Shown here: piece by piece, positions 45,220-57,184 of the stretch
How positions within the stretch are numbered: the first letter of the stretch is position 1
How the letters are laid out: each line of letters begins with the position of its first letter
Notes under the pieces: generated by a model
Database searches by the model: none
What the model was told of the DNA's origin: nothing
Seen by the model: the letters and a program-made list of their open reading frames with translations, nothing else
NCBI GenBank assembly: GCA_022495995.1
Contig: JAFEMH010000755.1
Location: 328,001 to 392,000 of the forward strand
Source: Adenophora triphylla var. japonica
Taxonomy: Eukaryota; Streptophyta; Magnoliopsida; Asterales; Campanulaceae
DNA length: 64,000 bases
Direction: 5' to 3'
Position numbers and translations under genes: made by a program

Positions 45220-48185
45220 TTGATTAGTTGGGAAGAGTCAAGCGCGTCATCAGCTTCACCGTTTGTTCGACTCCGGTTTGAGAATGTCTCGCATCAGCCC
45301 GGTAATGATGGGGATAACGTCACTCCGCCTCCGGGACCCCTCGGACGAACAACGGTGGAATCGGTTAGCGGAAACGAGATGAGGTTACGACGGGAAGCAC
45401 GAGCCTTATGGAGGCTATTAAGAGCCACGGTTTGGCCGCCGGCCTCAATCCCGATGGCACCTTCACCGTGGAAGAAGACGAGGATGCCAACCCCACTCTC
45501 GGTCGCCCGACTACTCCGAGGATGCCACCACCCACCTCCTATGGTGCCACTACGAGAACCCATGCTCCTCGATCTTCGGGTCGGCCCGGCTCCCAACCAC
45601 GAGATCATTGGATCCATGCGGCAGACAGCCTGAAATCGGTTCACGGGTCCTCGGTGGGGACAAAGCCAGTACGGAATGTCTTCTCATGGTTGGGGTTATC
45701 TCGGAATGCCCCAACAAATTGGAATGCCACCTCAGTTCGGAACCGACCAATCCGGACCTTCACAGCCAACGGCCACGGTTCGGAATGCCGCCACAGCTTG
45801 GTTACGGGCCACGGTCGAGCCCCTCCTCGGAATAATACTAGTTCATTTGCTCCTCACACAAATCCGTTCCTCACTCAGACTTCTATGGGTCACCAAGCCT
45901 CCATCCCGGTGTCATCCGAATCACCAGGACCGCAGTACCCCCCGGGTTATACACCATCGCCTCAGCCAGCCATGCATTTCAACAGTTAGGGACAGCAGCC
46001 TGCACCGAAGCCAATTTATGGGCCCCACTCTGGAAATCCAAGCTATCCGGCTACATCAGGATTGCCTCCACCTACTTTGCCAGTTGAAAATCAACAGCAG
46101 GCCGCAAGGTTCTTTCCCTTCGCCCAGGCTCCTACTCATGCTCCCCCGGGCAATTTGGGCCCCGGGACAGGTTTTCACCTACGTCCCCGGATCGGCCGTT
46201 CCCTCCGCGATCTGCCGCCAGTGGTAGCTCCTCTCTCTAACTCAGCCACTAGCTTGAATGCCATGGTTCCGCCACAAGACCCTCATCTGGCCTGGTTCAT
46301 GGAACAACACAGGGAAATGAAAGCGCAGATCGCCGAGTTGACCGCTAAGAAATCTGCCTTCCGACCTACGGACCCGGACTCCATTGTTCCTCTGCCCCAC
46401 AAATTCGTGATGCCTAATCTGGATTTCTTTGATGGGGCTTGCATGCCCGAAAACTCATCTGGACACATATACCTTGGCAATGAAGGCGAAAGGGTGCACC
46501 AATCGGCGGTTAGCCGACTATTTCGATCTATCTTTGAAGTCCGGTGCCTTAAAGTGGTTCTTCCGTTTGAAACACGAAGCCGGGGCTACATGGGACCAGA
46601 TTACCAATGCCTTCACGAGAGAAATATAAGGCCAACTTGGAGTGGGAAACAAATAGGGTTGACCTACAAACAACAGTGCGGCGTCCGATGAGAATGTTGG
46701 GGACTTTTACAAGCGGTGGAATGCGAAACTCGGCGAAATGGCCATCCCTCCTTCCGAAGAGGAACAAGCTGGACATCTTCCGGTCATGCGAAACCGCATC
46801 GAGAGCCTCCTCGGTCACTTCCCGTACTCGAGACTTACGGGCCATGGTTAACTCTGCGGCTAAGTTTGAAAAAGCTTACAATCGGCAGCCATTGCACACG
46901 CTTACGAGATATCGGGCTCCTCCTGCAAACAGCCCTGGCTCCTGCTAAAGGCAAAGAGATGATTAACTATGCGGGACGGGAATGCAATAACACAACTCCT
47001 TTTGCTCCCAGAAAACCAGCCGAGCCCATACCACGAGTCATGAACCTCGAAAACTTCGGAATGCCTCTGAACGACATCTTTAGGGGACTGGTGAAAGAAG
47101 GCTTGCTGCGGCCTTTGGAGAATTTTCAACCCAAAAATCCGAATGCTCCCGTGGATACTACAAAATATTGTGCTTTTCATCAAGCCCATGGACATCTAAC
47201 AGATAATTGCTTTACTCTGAAAAAGGCAATCCAGGGGCTGATAGAGCAAGGAAAGTTGGAAGGCCCCGAAGGGCCTAATACAGTCAAAAATCCTCTGCCA
47301 AGGAACCATAATCAGGTAAATATGATTGAATGCGAAGAATCTTCGCATGCCCAGGAAGATGCTGATGAAGGTCCCCAAATACCCGTGGCCAACCTCGTCG
47401 AGGATCCTGAATTCGGATTCCCCCTCAGCCTTGAGGATATTGAACGAATCAACCCATCTTGGTCTCATGTCAGAGACTTCCTGCAAGAATATGAAACTCG
47501 CTACTTCTCGGAGGAAGGGATAGCTGATACCGAAGAACTGGGGCTGTTCCGGTCAAAACATGAGAGAACCATTTACACAAGATGGTTACAGCAGTCAAGA
47601 AAAATCAAACAAGAAAGCTTCAGGCGGGCACCTGTACTGGGGCTTATCAGCAAAGAAGCCGAAGAACATCTGGAGCTAGTACACTTACGCAATGGCTATT
47701 GGAGAAGTCGAATACGATCCCGAAGGCGGTGGCGAAGAATCGAGAGGAGGAAGAACCCTTCTACATTCTACCTGGTGTCAAATACGTGCCACCCCCTCTC
47801 ACTCTTCCCCCGCAGTTTCTGGGAGGAGAAGCTGAGTCGCATCTACCACTTCCAGGAATGGGAGCATATGACAATTTCTGCGGCTGCACGCACCCATATT
47901 CCCCTAACGGGTTCGATCGGCGTTCCCTCTCCGCCGAAATCCCGGTAGTATGGGAAGATGATTCCGATGACGAGCGATGACGATGATGATGACGAGAGCG
48001 AAGAGTCAGCTGAGGCCCCGGATCCGGAAACAATGCGGAACAATCATGCCGAAAATGAGCCCGTGGGAGCCGGGCACAATGGTTGGTTGTCGGCAAGCGG
48101 CAGCGAAGACACTTCGGGAGACGAATATGAAGCCGAGGACATGAAGGCCATGAAGTTTCTGGATGCGAGCACGTGGATGTCTTAG
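45220..48185 (+). pseudogene. gag of Ogre-2, several frameshifts
   Basis: The N-terminal part runs through three frames (45220-45990, 45676-46227, 46062-46690). Landmarks are MKAQIAELTAKK, then VMPNLDFFDGACMPENSSGH, the usual entry to the Tat capsid. LKWFFRLKHEAGATWDQITN (near 46550-46610) and a frame-shifted KANLEWETNRVDLQTTVR follow. The C-terminal frame 46716-47948 has YCAFHQAHGHLTDNCFTLKK, the Tat zinc knuckle-like motif (C-x2-H-x4-H-x4-C form). After 47570 the frame changes again and ends in an acidic Asp/Glu/Ser stretch (47958-48185). The capsid lies over at least four frames, so no functional Gag can be made. Confidence 0.75.
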
Positions 48186-48420
48186 AATTCAACACTTGCC
48201 TACCATGCTTTGGGGAAAGGGTTTTCGGGCGTCCGATCCAGCGATAGTCGAAGATCGATAGAGAGAGGAAACTAACTCCCATCCGCCCAAATGAGAAAAT
48301 AACCATGGTTAGATCAAATCCACCCCAAAACAAAGTAACACTCCTTGTCAGGGTTGCCCAAGAAGAGGTCACCTTCCCAGGAATGTATGTCGGCTTTCGG
48401 GAGAAGTCACAGAAGCAGGC

Positions 48421-49710
48421 ATGATACCGGATGCACCTCCCACACAGAATGCTATTATCATCTCCAACTCTGAATATTACAGAAAGGAACTAGAATGGCT
48501 GCACTATACTGGGAATGAAATCGAAAAGCCGCCGAGCCCCGACAATAGCGACTCTTGTTGCATGATAACTATGAGCAAGGCAGACTATGGGAGCGAATCG
48601 GAGGATGCCCTAGCTATGTGGGCCATACAGGGGGCAACAACACAACCCCAGGCCCAAGCACGTGACTTGGGAAGCGATTATAAGGGCCGCCCGGGGAAGG
48701 AGCCGATGCAGCTCGGCCCCTCACCGTTGCTAGACTCCGTCGAACCGGTGGCCGATAGCCAAAAATGCTCCCCGTTGACATTGGCGGCCTTGAAGAAATC
48801 CGGTCAAGAAGCGGCGATGAGGAAGTTAACTGTTGACCCGATCCAGGGCAAATTTTCCAAGGAAATCCCAAAACGAGATAAGAAGGCCACGAGACCAAGC
48901 ACCGAAAGAAGATCGCCGCCCCTATGCTAAGGCAGTGAAACTCCAGGACCCGAAAAAGAGGATCCGTGCTCACCCGGTTGAAGCAGACACGAGGCCAACA
49001 TTTCCCTCGGTCTCTACTCACTTCGTCCTATCCCCATAAGGCGAAAGCTGGAAGAAAGCTGGCTCGCACTCTAGTGCCTATTGATGCTACTCCCGATGAC
49101 GTGGTACAGTTGATTGGAAATATCCACTACGGGAACATAATCACCTTCACGAGACCTTGATCTCCCTCAATTTGGAGCCGGTCACAACGAGCCTCTCTTC
49201 ATCACGATCCGGTTGGATGAACGACGCCTCCCCAGAGTTTTGGTGGACAATGGAGTCCGGAATGAATATCCTCCCGGCAAAGATCATGAGCACGCTCGAA
49301 ATCAAGACTACGATTTAAAGCCTTCTTCCCTCACAGTCAAGGCTTATGACTCGACATCCGGCAGTCCTCGGAGTTGCTACTTTGGACCTCTGGTTCGGCA
49401 AGAAATTGATACTGTGGAATTCCGGGTTATCGACATCCCAATCACTTTTAATGCCTGCTGGGAAGACCTTGGCTCCATCAAGTCAAAGGGGTCGCTTCAA
49501 GCCTCCACCAGTGTGTGAAATTCGTCTCGGATGGGGATTTGACAACCATCTACGGAGATTTAGTCACTTTAGAGGGCACGGATACAGGTGGAATACCTAT
49601 CCTGGAAATCAAACATGATGAGGACGGCCTCATCTTTGACGAGGCTTCACGGTCGAGCCTCCCTAAGGCCCAAGTGTGCAACGTTGATCGACGGTCACCG
49701 GGATAAAATC
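48421..49710 (+). pseudogene. Pre-protease region and aspartic protease of Ogre-2
   Basis: The segment 48421-48930 (AIIISNSEYYRKELEWLHYT) is the spacer usual before the Tat protease. After a break, 49060-49520 reads the protease: LARTLVPIDATPDDVVQLI, then RVLVDNGV with the catalytic Asp, where the usual DxGS loop has lost the Ser, then LKPSSLTVKAYDSTS. Further frames (49515-49706) continue with FVSDGDLTTIYGD. Stops and frameshifts throughout. Confidence 0.7.
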
Positions 49711-50413
49711 CCTCCGGTCTGAAAATGATGAGAAGGATGAGCTACTGCTGGCTTAGGTGCAGGTAAGCGCCAACAAGGAATCCACAAAGCTCATCGAGGT
49801 GAAAGGACGGAAAACTCGCCACGGCACAGGATATGAGACCTCCTCGGTGGACCTTTGCAAAAGGAAAAGGATTTGGAGCTATCACAGGAAGGGTCCTGGT
49901 CGACGACCCTAATCTCTCCCTTTCAGTCCTAATTTGGCTGACTACTTTGTAAAGGGTCCCACACAACCGGGTAACATCACAAAGCCCACTCCTACAGAAG
50001 GGTGGCTGAAGCTACAGGATAGCCTCACCAAGTTCAGGGGAGCCAAAGCTAACCCGGTCCGCAGAATGTTCCTGGACCTACCCAAGATACCCGAGACTAC
50101 CACTAACATGAGAAGTGAGTACATTTTCAAAGGCGTGCCAAGCCTAGTGGAACAATTTGAGAAGCTTACAACCACAATTCCTACTGCCCAGGAAGGTCCG
50201 AAACCTGAGTTCGAATTAACCATGCCGAAAGCCAAAGCCACAGAAGTCTTTTCAGATGATTGGGATGGTCTGATCATGCAACAGTTGTTCGGGGAAGAGA
50301 TCCAGGTGCCAGACCTGATTGATTTCAGCTCAGTCAAAGAAATGATAGCAACAATTGGAAGGAGAACGAGAAAAGAGACAGGTTCGAGTCATGAGGTCCA
50401 CAAATGCCGTTAA
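49711..50413 (+). pseudogene. Start of pol (before reverse transcriptase) of Ogre-2
   Basis: The open frame 49934-50413 (LPKIPETTTNMRSEYIFKGV, DWDGLIMQQLFGEEIQVPDL) corresponds to the stretch between protease and reverse transcriptase in Ogre/Tat polyproteins. In many Ogre elements an intron lies nearby; I could not define one. Homology stops at about 50413. Confidence 0.6.
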
Positions 50414-50900
50414 AGAATTGGGAAACTCTCTCAGGTCCGTCCGCGACCAAAGAAGAAATGATCACCAAGCCTGGATTGGTCTCCCATCCCTTTGTGTCAG
50501 TCTAGGAAAAGTCCTCCCAATCTCTCATGGTCAAGATTAAGTCTCTAGAGTCGTCCGATGGCCCTACGCTGAAGACTACGAGTGCAGCAGCAAATGATGT
50601 ATTCCTTTTCGTTCCTAATGAAATGACGAACCTTTACGAGTATCCCTTGATTGCCACTTTAACTAATGATGAATTAATTAATAAAAAAAACACTTAATAA
50701 TAATTCATTAGATAAAGAAGCGAGACACATTAAACAAAAAAAAATCAAACAAAAAAAAAAATCTTTAAGCGGAGTTGTTCGGATAAAGGAAAATCGAGCC
50801 CAAGCTGCCGAAGAGATTTTGACAAGTGTGAATCGGGAGCTGCGGAAGAGCCTAAAGAGACGCGGATTGGTGATTTCTTGAAGGAAGCTGGAAAGGGTGC
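50414..50900 (+). other. Deletion scar in Ogre-2: reverse transcriptase, RNase H and half of integrase missing
   Basis: About 490 bp, partly AT-rich (TTAATTAATAAAAAAAACAC near 50672-50691), lies where roughly 2.5 kb or more of pol is expected. No YVDD or FLDD motif, RNase H motif or HHCC domain occurs in any frame. Confidence 0.75.
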
Positions 50901-51650
50901 CTTACAAAATCCTACAAGGTCCTCAACTCAAGGAAAGTAGCCCTCTTCATCAAAGAGAACATCATATGTAGATACGGGTTGCCGGCCGAAATCATCTCAG
51001 ATAATGGATCCCACTTCGAAGGGGAATGCGACAGAGCTGGCGAGAATTCCGAATAATCCGTCACAAGTCATCTCCTTACGGGCCCCAAACCAACGGAGCC
51101 GTCGAAGCGGCAAACAAGACTTTGGAAAACATCATCAGGAAAATGGTGTCCAAAGGCGAGAGATTGGCCCGAGAAGTTACACCTGGCACTCTGGGGCTAC
51201 GAGACATCAATCGAACGGCAAGCGGGAAACACCGTTTGCCCTCACATACGGAATGGAAGCCGTGCTCCCAATCGAGCTAGAAATCCCTCGCTCAGGTATC
51301 TTGCTGGAAAGCCGGATCAACGAGGTCGAATGGCTCCAGTCGCCATGATGAATTGGCCCCTGCTAGATGAGCGCCGATTGAAGGCCATGGAACACATCCG
51401 AGCCTACCAAGGAAGAATGGCGGAGCCTTTGACAAGAAAGTAAAGCATCGGGAGATCCGAGAAGGGGATCTCGTTTTGAAAGAAAAGCCCCGGTCCGTAT
51501 CAACCCCCTCGGCAAATGGGAGCACATGTCAGGTCGGGCCATACGTCGTCCGAGAAGATCTTCTCCGGAGGAGCCATGCAACTTGCGGACCTCGACGGAA
51601 ATCCCTTTGTACACCCAGTGAATGGTGACAAGGCTGCGCAGATACTACGC
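50901..51650 (+). pseudogene. Second half of integrase of Ogre-2
   Basis: Starts inside the core: KVALFIKENIICRYGLPAEI, then SDNG with the second catalytic Asp codon at 51000-51002. A frameshift follows, then YGPQTNGAVEAANKTLE with the catalytic Glu codon at 51104-51106. The tail (INEVEWLQS, RRLKAMEHIRAYQ) matches 1-360. The first catalytic Asp and the zinc domain are deleted. It ends before an A-rich linker with runs of more than 20 A. Confidence 0.8.
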
Positions 51651-51696
51651 GTAAAAAAAAAAAAACAAAAAAAGAGTGCTAAAAGAGTAATACCCA

Positions 51697-51727
51697 ACTA
51701 GGTTGAAAACCCGAAAAGGGCGGCCTA
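51697..51727 (+). other. Post-integrase two-tier hairpin, Ogre-2 copy
   Basis: CTAGGTTG (51697-51704) pairs with CGGCCTAG (51720-51727), eight pairs with two G-U. The inner CCC-GAAAA-GGG hairpin is perfect. Confidence 0.6.
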
Positions 51728-51826
51728 GGTAAAAACGGGGTTGCACCAAAAAAAAAAAAAAAAAAAAAAAAACAAAAAAAAAAAAAAAAAAACAAAAAAA
51801 AAAAAAAAATCGGGTTGAACTACGAA

Positions 51827-51859
51827 GACTGAGCTCCTCAAAATGAGGGGAACGTAGGC
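51827..51859 (+). other. GAACTACG...ACGTAGG hairpin motif, Ogre-2 linker copy
   Basis: Ends as in the other copies. The inner stem is CTCCTCA/TGAGGGG with one wobble. It lies after integrase as at 647-699. Confidence 0.5.
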
Positions 51860-52029
51860 GGCGGAAACGGTTCGGTCTAAAACACAAATAAAAGTCATAC
51901 TTTGACATCAATACAACGATCGAGACCATGAAAGCGTCTCGAAAAACTCTGAAGCAATTCAAATATTCATTACAAGTTAAAAACTTTTTGATGAGTCTAA
52001 GCCCGATTCATTCCTACAAGCGGCAACTG

Positions 52030-53586
52030 CTAAAAGAAATTAAGATACATAATCAAACTAATGTGTACCATGACAAGAAAGGGATACTCGGAAACCTCAG
52101 AGTCACTCCAAGCCACTCGTCTTGGCCTCTCCCCTCTTCTTCCCCCTTCGAGTCTTCTTCTTACGAACAGAAAAATGTCGGTCTTCCTCCTACCAAGCTG
52201 CGGTATAGGAACAGGATCTATCAAACCGGCCTCTGTCGGGGCCTTAGTAGCCCTAGCGTCATCTCTCATCTCCTGTAGCCTAGGCGGTAGCATAGGAGCC
52301 CTCCTCTCCTGTCTCTTGACGTAAGCCTCATAGTCGGTCACGGCGTCTCCGCTCTGTCATGAGGGTTGGCCCTCGCCTCGGCCCTCCTCCTCTCGGAAGC
52401 TGTCGGGTCCTCCGCACCCACAATGGCCTCACGCCGCCTCAAAATAGCCATCGAGTCTCTCCCAAATGCCTCTCGTACCAATCCAGTACCAAGTGGTCGG
52501 GAACACCGGTCTCGGACGCGAGGATAACCGAGGAGGAAAGACGTCATACCTCCATGCTCGGGAAAGAAAGGAAAACACCGAAGGATCATCCATAGAAAGC
52601 AGAGCCACCACCTGGTGGCTATATCATCAAAGTCCTCCAAAGGAACCTGCTCCGAGGCCAAAATGTCTCGGAACTAAAGCCGGAATGTAGAAGGCTGGGT
52701 AGAAAGCCCGGAAGCATGACCACATGAGACCCGTCTGAAGCACTCTGCGAGTCTCCACCGCCAACAAGGCGGCGACCATCGATATCTTACGTCGCGACCA
52801 GCCATCCAACGCTCCCATGAGCCACGATCATCAAAATCTATAGCAACCCCTCTCTGGCAAATGTCCAAGGCTTGATCATATCGGGAGTTTCCCGAAGAAT
52901 CCCCAAAGCGCTCCATCGGCCACAAAGTCAAGAGGCAGGCTGCCCCCGTGCATATACCGTCTCCGTAGCTTGACTATCGAGAGCATGAAAAGTCTCCCCC
53001 GGGATCAAAGGTACAACATCTGCCCAACGACAATGAACGACTACATCCGGCGAGACCGATGGCAGATCCCAAAAGAATAGACCATGAACAAGGTCCCGAA
53101 CATGCAAAGTGCAAAGGCATCCCAATAGGCATCGTCGAGCAAGCCTAAGCCCCTAAATCTATCAGGGAGACTGGAAATATCAAAATGATCGGGACCACGG
53201 ATCATACCTTGCGCTTCCTCCGGGGAAAGATGAAGGAGGTTGCACAATCTGTCAACGAAAGAAGCCCCTCCGGGCAAAGGAACCGCTATCTCTTCCACCT
53301 CCGGACCACCAAGCAAGGCCCGAAATTCTTCCACGGTCGGAACAATCTCGTTGAAGGAAAGGCAAAAGACATGCCTTCTAGTGTCCCAAAATGAGGAAGA
53401 AGCCCTCAAAAGCTCATAATCCGGAACCAATTCTTTGAGAGACCATAAGCACCTCACCTTATACCTTTCTTCAAAGAAGGACCTCCTCTCATGCATAATC
53501 TCCCGGGACCAATCCTTGAATTTGTTAAAGAATGACATTTGGGATTCTTGGGACAATTTTGATGGAGCTTTTCTAAGGTTTTCCAT
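52030..53586 (-). pseudogene. Antisense ORF 1 of Ogre-2 (DUF7745/plant mobile domain-like)
   Basis: The first ATG in frame is at 53586 (MENLRKAPSKLSQESQ). The frame stays open to 53041 and contains RCLWSLKELVPDYELLRASS, CLSFNEIVPTVEEFRALLGG and a C-terminal LLHLSPEEAQGMIRG. This pattern is known from plant retroelement-associated DUF7745 proteins, related to the plant mobile domain. Downstream the frame changes several times (52928-53125, 52674-52931, 52338-52661). The last part has YEAYVKRQERRAP and a basic patch. It is more intact than the Ogre-1 copy. The palindrome at 53713 lies 127 bp upstream of the ATG. Confidence 0.65.
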
Positions 53587-53712
53587 GGATTTTCTCTCTT
53601 TCTCCCCGAAAATGGCTGTTTGGACTGGAGGTTGAAGAGGATATTTGAATTTGAAATAAAGTGAGACCAGATCTGAAGCAAAATTAAAGGACAATGTCAG
53701 ATGCAGGACTCC

Positions 53713-53732
53713 TCAGCGCGGACATGATTGTC
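53713..53732 (-). promoter_or_regulatory. Palindrome-like block upstream of antisense ORF 1 (Ogre-2)
   Basis: TCAGCGCGGACATGATTGTC, 18 of 20 bases identical to 57516-57535, and related to the LTR palindrome. Confidence 0.45.
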
Positions 53733-54138
53733 TTTCATCGGAAAAATCTGATCAAGCTGGCATCAAAGAGGAATATTCCGTCCCGGTTGCTTGAAACATG
53801 TGCAAAAAAAAAAAAAAAAAAAGCCTCCCAAACCAGTCCATATACCAAACACTAATACCCTTGCCAAAAAACCAAGGCTCATGCAACATTGCATTCATAC
53901 TGCATTGCATTCATAAAAAAATAAAATCCTAAATTATTACATTCCAAAAATAAAGGGAGTGTGCAAAAAAAAAAAATCAAATAAAAAAAAAAAGTAGGTA
54001 ACAATAATCCTAAATTATTACATCGAAAAAAAAAAAAAAGAAAAAAAATGTGCATAAGGTACAAATCTCAATCCCAGTCATAAATCTCAATCTCGGAAAA
54101 TCGAGTCTAAAAAAAAAAAAAATAATCAATCGGAATCC
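53733..54138. other. A-rich spacer between the two antisense ORFs of Ogre-2
   Basis: Several runs of 9-19 A (for example 53803-53822, 54024, 54109). No coding sequence. Confidence 0.6.
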
Positions 54139-55337
54139 CTAGCGCCGACGTCTGTCCCGGTCCCTCTTGCGACTCGGGCCCGCCTCCTCGGGAGCCACGA
54201 AGATCTCGGGCTCGGAATCGTCCTCGTCTCCCGAGGAAAGAGGCTCGTCGGGACCAACCGGCACGCTACGATAGGGCAAGCCAAGATCTGCGAAAAATCA
54301 TATCCGAAGGTGAAGGCGTCGGACTCACGGACGTACGAAGACGACCCACCATCTTTGCCAGGACGTGTCCACTGCCCGTGTGGATCCCGAGAATGACGTG
54401 ATCCGAAGGCGGCACCGCGCGGGGATCAATGAGAGGAGACAGAGGAGTCTCTGAAGAAGTCTACGAACGAATAGGGAAGCCTCCCGCCGACGGGCGCCGG
54501 CCGTGGTCGCCTCGCTCTAGCACGAGGAGCCCCGCAAGCGACCATCCTCGATGAATCTCTTAGCTCCGATCACTTGCTTCGTCGGCTTCTCGACGACCAC
54601 CTCCGAAAACTCGCACGAAAGCAAAAGCGTCGAAGCTTGATTGAAGCGAGAAATGATGACGGGAAAGAAAAGAAAAGACAAAAGCAAAAAAAAAAGAAAA
54701 GTGGGAAGGAGAAGCCATACCTTCATACTCGGACGAGGCCGGAAAGCTCGTGGAAGCCGCTCGAGTGAGGATCTGCACCCTCAATCGGACCCCATCTGGA
54801 CATACGAAAAGTCCGTCAGGGTATCTCGGGACCCCAACCCTCTCTATCCAGAACACAGGGCATCCTCAGCCTCCTCAAAACAAATACTGGGTATGGCTCA
54901 GTCGCCACAAATGCCGAGAAGTGCTGACCGGCTCGGTAATCATCCCAGGTCGCAGATCTGTCACTCGGGTGCATCATATCGGCGGGAGGCTCCACCGGTG
55001 TCATCAAAGGCAAATTCGCGCCATGCTGACGCGTCACCCTCTCTCCCAGATAATAGGCATCACAGGTCAAACCTCTCAGAATCCTCCGCTGCCACGGTCA
55101 AATCTCGGCGCCCTTCGAGTGCGCCACCTCGAAGCGATCCCGGGGATAAAATATCATCCTCTCATCCGTCTCAGCCTCCGTCAAAGGAAGACAATCCGCG
55201 TATCTGAGAGTCGTACGCCCCCTGGAGCTTATCTTCTCCCGGGCATGCTTGGACCAAGAGCGCATGGCCGGATACGCCCCGACGTACTCCGCCGGCTGTC
55301 GCCACATCGTGACGTGGAAAAACTCCAACGCCCATAC

Positions 55338-55423
55338 CTGCGAAAGGTAAAAATCAAATCAATCCAGTGCAAAAGAAAAGTGTGTGCTCAAGAAGAAAGG
55401 GAAAGCAAAGAGAGAGCTTATAC
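55338..55423 (-). other. Conserved intron in antisense ORF 2 (Ogre-2)
   Basis: Donor CCTGGAG|GTATAAGC, acceptor CTTTCGCAG, T-rich interior, phase 0. It is one base shorter than the Ogre-1 intron and at the same residues. Confidence 0.7.
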
Positions 55424-56131
55424 CTCCAGGGCAAACTCAAAGCAGTACAAGGAGCTCACAGCCTTTCCCATTGTACCTATCAAGAGCAAAGTAAAGCTCT
55501 GCCAGCCCGGCTTCTCCCCAGGAGACGTCTCCGACCATCTCCATGTCCTCCAAGGACCTCAGCAAGGCAAAGACTGCCGTCCCCTCAGCATGTCCGAAAA
55601 GGGTGCTCGAAAAAGCAAACCATAAGAAGGCCCTGGCAATCTGCTCGGCGCCTATCCTCTCCTCCCCAGCCTCGTAGCTCACAATGGTCTCCACAATCTT
55701 CCCGTAGACCACGGCATACTCCATCCCCATCCCCTTTTTGGGAATAGGGAAAATCCCGAAAGAGCACAGAGATCCGCATCGCTATAGCCATCCCGCCACT
55801 CAATCTGCGTCCATTGAAGGACAAACCCGTGATCGCGGCATAATCGGAAAGGCGTAACCGTAGCCTCGCCCCGAAGAAGTGAAACGTGTGGGTCGCATCC
55901 CACCAATGACTGCGCCAAAGCAAACATCAGGCCCTTGCTCTTAGGGAACTTGACCAATCCCCTCAAGCACTCAACAAACTCCCAAAGCCCGGTCTCAACA
56001 ACAATCTGTCTCGGACTCGGCAAAGCTCCTCGGCCCGCATTCGGAAGCCGGTCCCACAAGTCAACTACAGACTCCACCGATCCTCGAGTCTTCATCTTGT
56101 TCAGCTGCTCCGTAACGTAGTTGTTTCCGCC

Positions 56132-57184
56132 CTGCAATAAAAAAAATGAAGAGAGAAAATGTCAAAAAAATTATTTTTTTACATTTGCATTTGCACAAAA
56201 AAAAAAAGAAAGCATATACATGCATCATTCATCACAAAAGTTTTGAAGAAAATTCGGCAGCATAACGGCATGCAATAAACCCAGCCCCATTTTTCTCAAA
56301 AAAGAAGCAGTTTTCAGCAAATCCCAACCAACATGCATACATGCATATCACTCAAAAAAAAAAGAGAGGCTCTACATGCATTCCTACGGAAGTAAAAACT
56401 CCGTCCCATTTTCCATAAAAAAAAATGCATACATTCATTCAGCGGAAGCAAAAGACTCCGTCACATCTTTCATGAAATAGCATACATAAACAATCTCTCA
56501 AGTCATTCATTCAATCAAAGGGGAACGAAAAATCCGTCCCACTTTTCATAGAAAATCACACTCTCAAAAAAAAAAAAGTGCATATCATCCGTCATTTCAA
56601 AAAAAAAAAATAATCCTACATTCATACATTCACACAAGGATTCCTATGGAAGTAAAAACTCCGTCCCATTTTCATAAAAAAAAAAAAAAAAAAAAACAAC
56701 ATGCATACATGCATTCATCGAAAAAAAATGCATTCCTACGGAAGTAAAAACTCCGTCCCGTTTTCACAAAATAACATGCATTCAATCAACGGGAGGAAAA
56801 ATCCGTCCCACTTTTCAAAAAAAAAAATCATACATTCATATCATCATCTCATGTTGGCAAAATGCCAATTCTTTTCTCAAGCAAAATGCACATTTTGGAA
56901 CACCAACAAATTCATTGCAACATGCATATCATCCAAATCAATATTCAAATTTCAAAAAAAATCACAATTTTCGAATTTACAAAAAAAAATGGCGAAAATG
57001 CCAATTCTTTTTTCAAGCAAAATGCATATTTTGGGATACCCATATAATCATTACAACATGCAAAGCATCAAAATCAAGATTCAAAGCCAAGAACATCAAT
57101 CATTCGAATTTTCAAAAAAAAAAAAATCAAAAATCACCCAAAATTCAATCTCAAGCAAAGGAATCAAAAGGATTAGAAGAATAC
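56132..57184 (-). other. Long T-rich intron of antisense ORF 2 (Ogre-2)
   Basis: A-rich on the plus strand and therefore T-rich in the antisense direction. The acceptor TATTGCAG is clear. The donor AACG|GTATTC is weaker and leaves a one-base phase mismatch, which may be due to later indels. It holds six copies of a small hairpin repeat. Confidence 0.5.
56375..56825 (+). repeat. Six diverged copies of a CGGA...TCCG hairpin repeat
   Basis: CGGAAGTAAAAACTCCGTCC and variants occur near 56385, 56441, 56519, 56647, 56738 and 56788. Most retain complementary ends (ACGGA/TCCGT, ACGG/CCGT). Spacing is irregular, 50-130 bp. Confidence 0.7.

Noticed and set aside
51645..51962. Phe-rich minus-strand ORF
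   Set aside because: Created by T runs in the A-rich linker.
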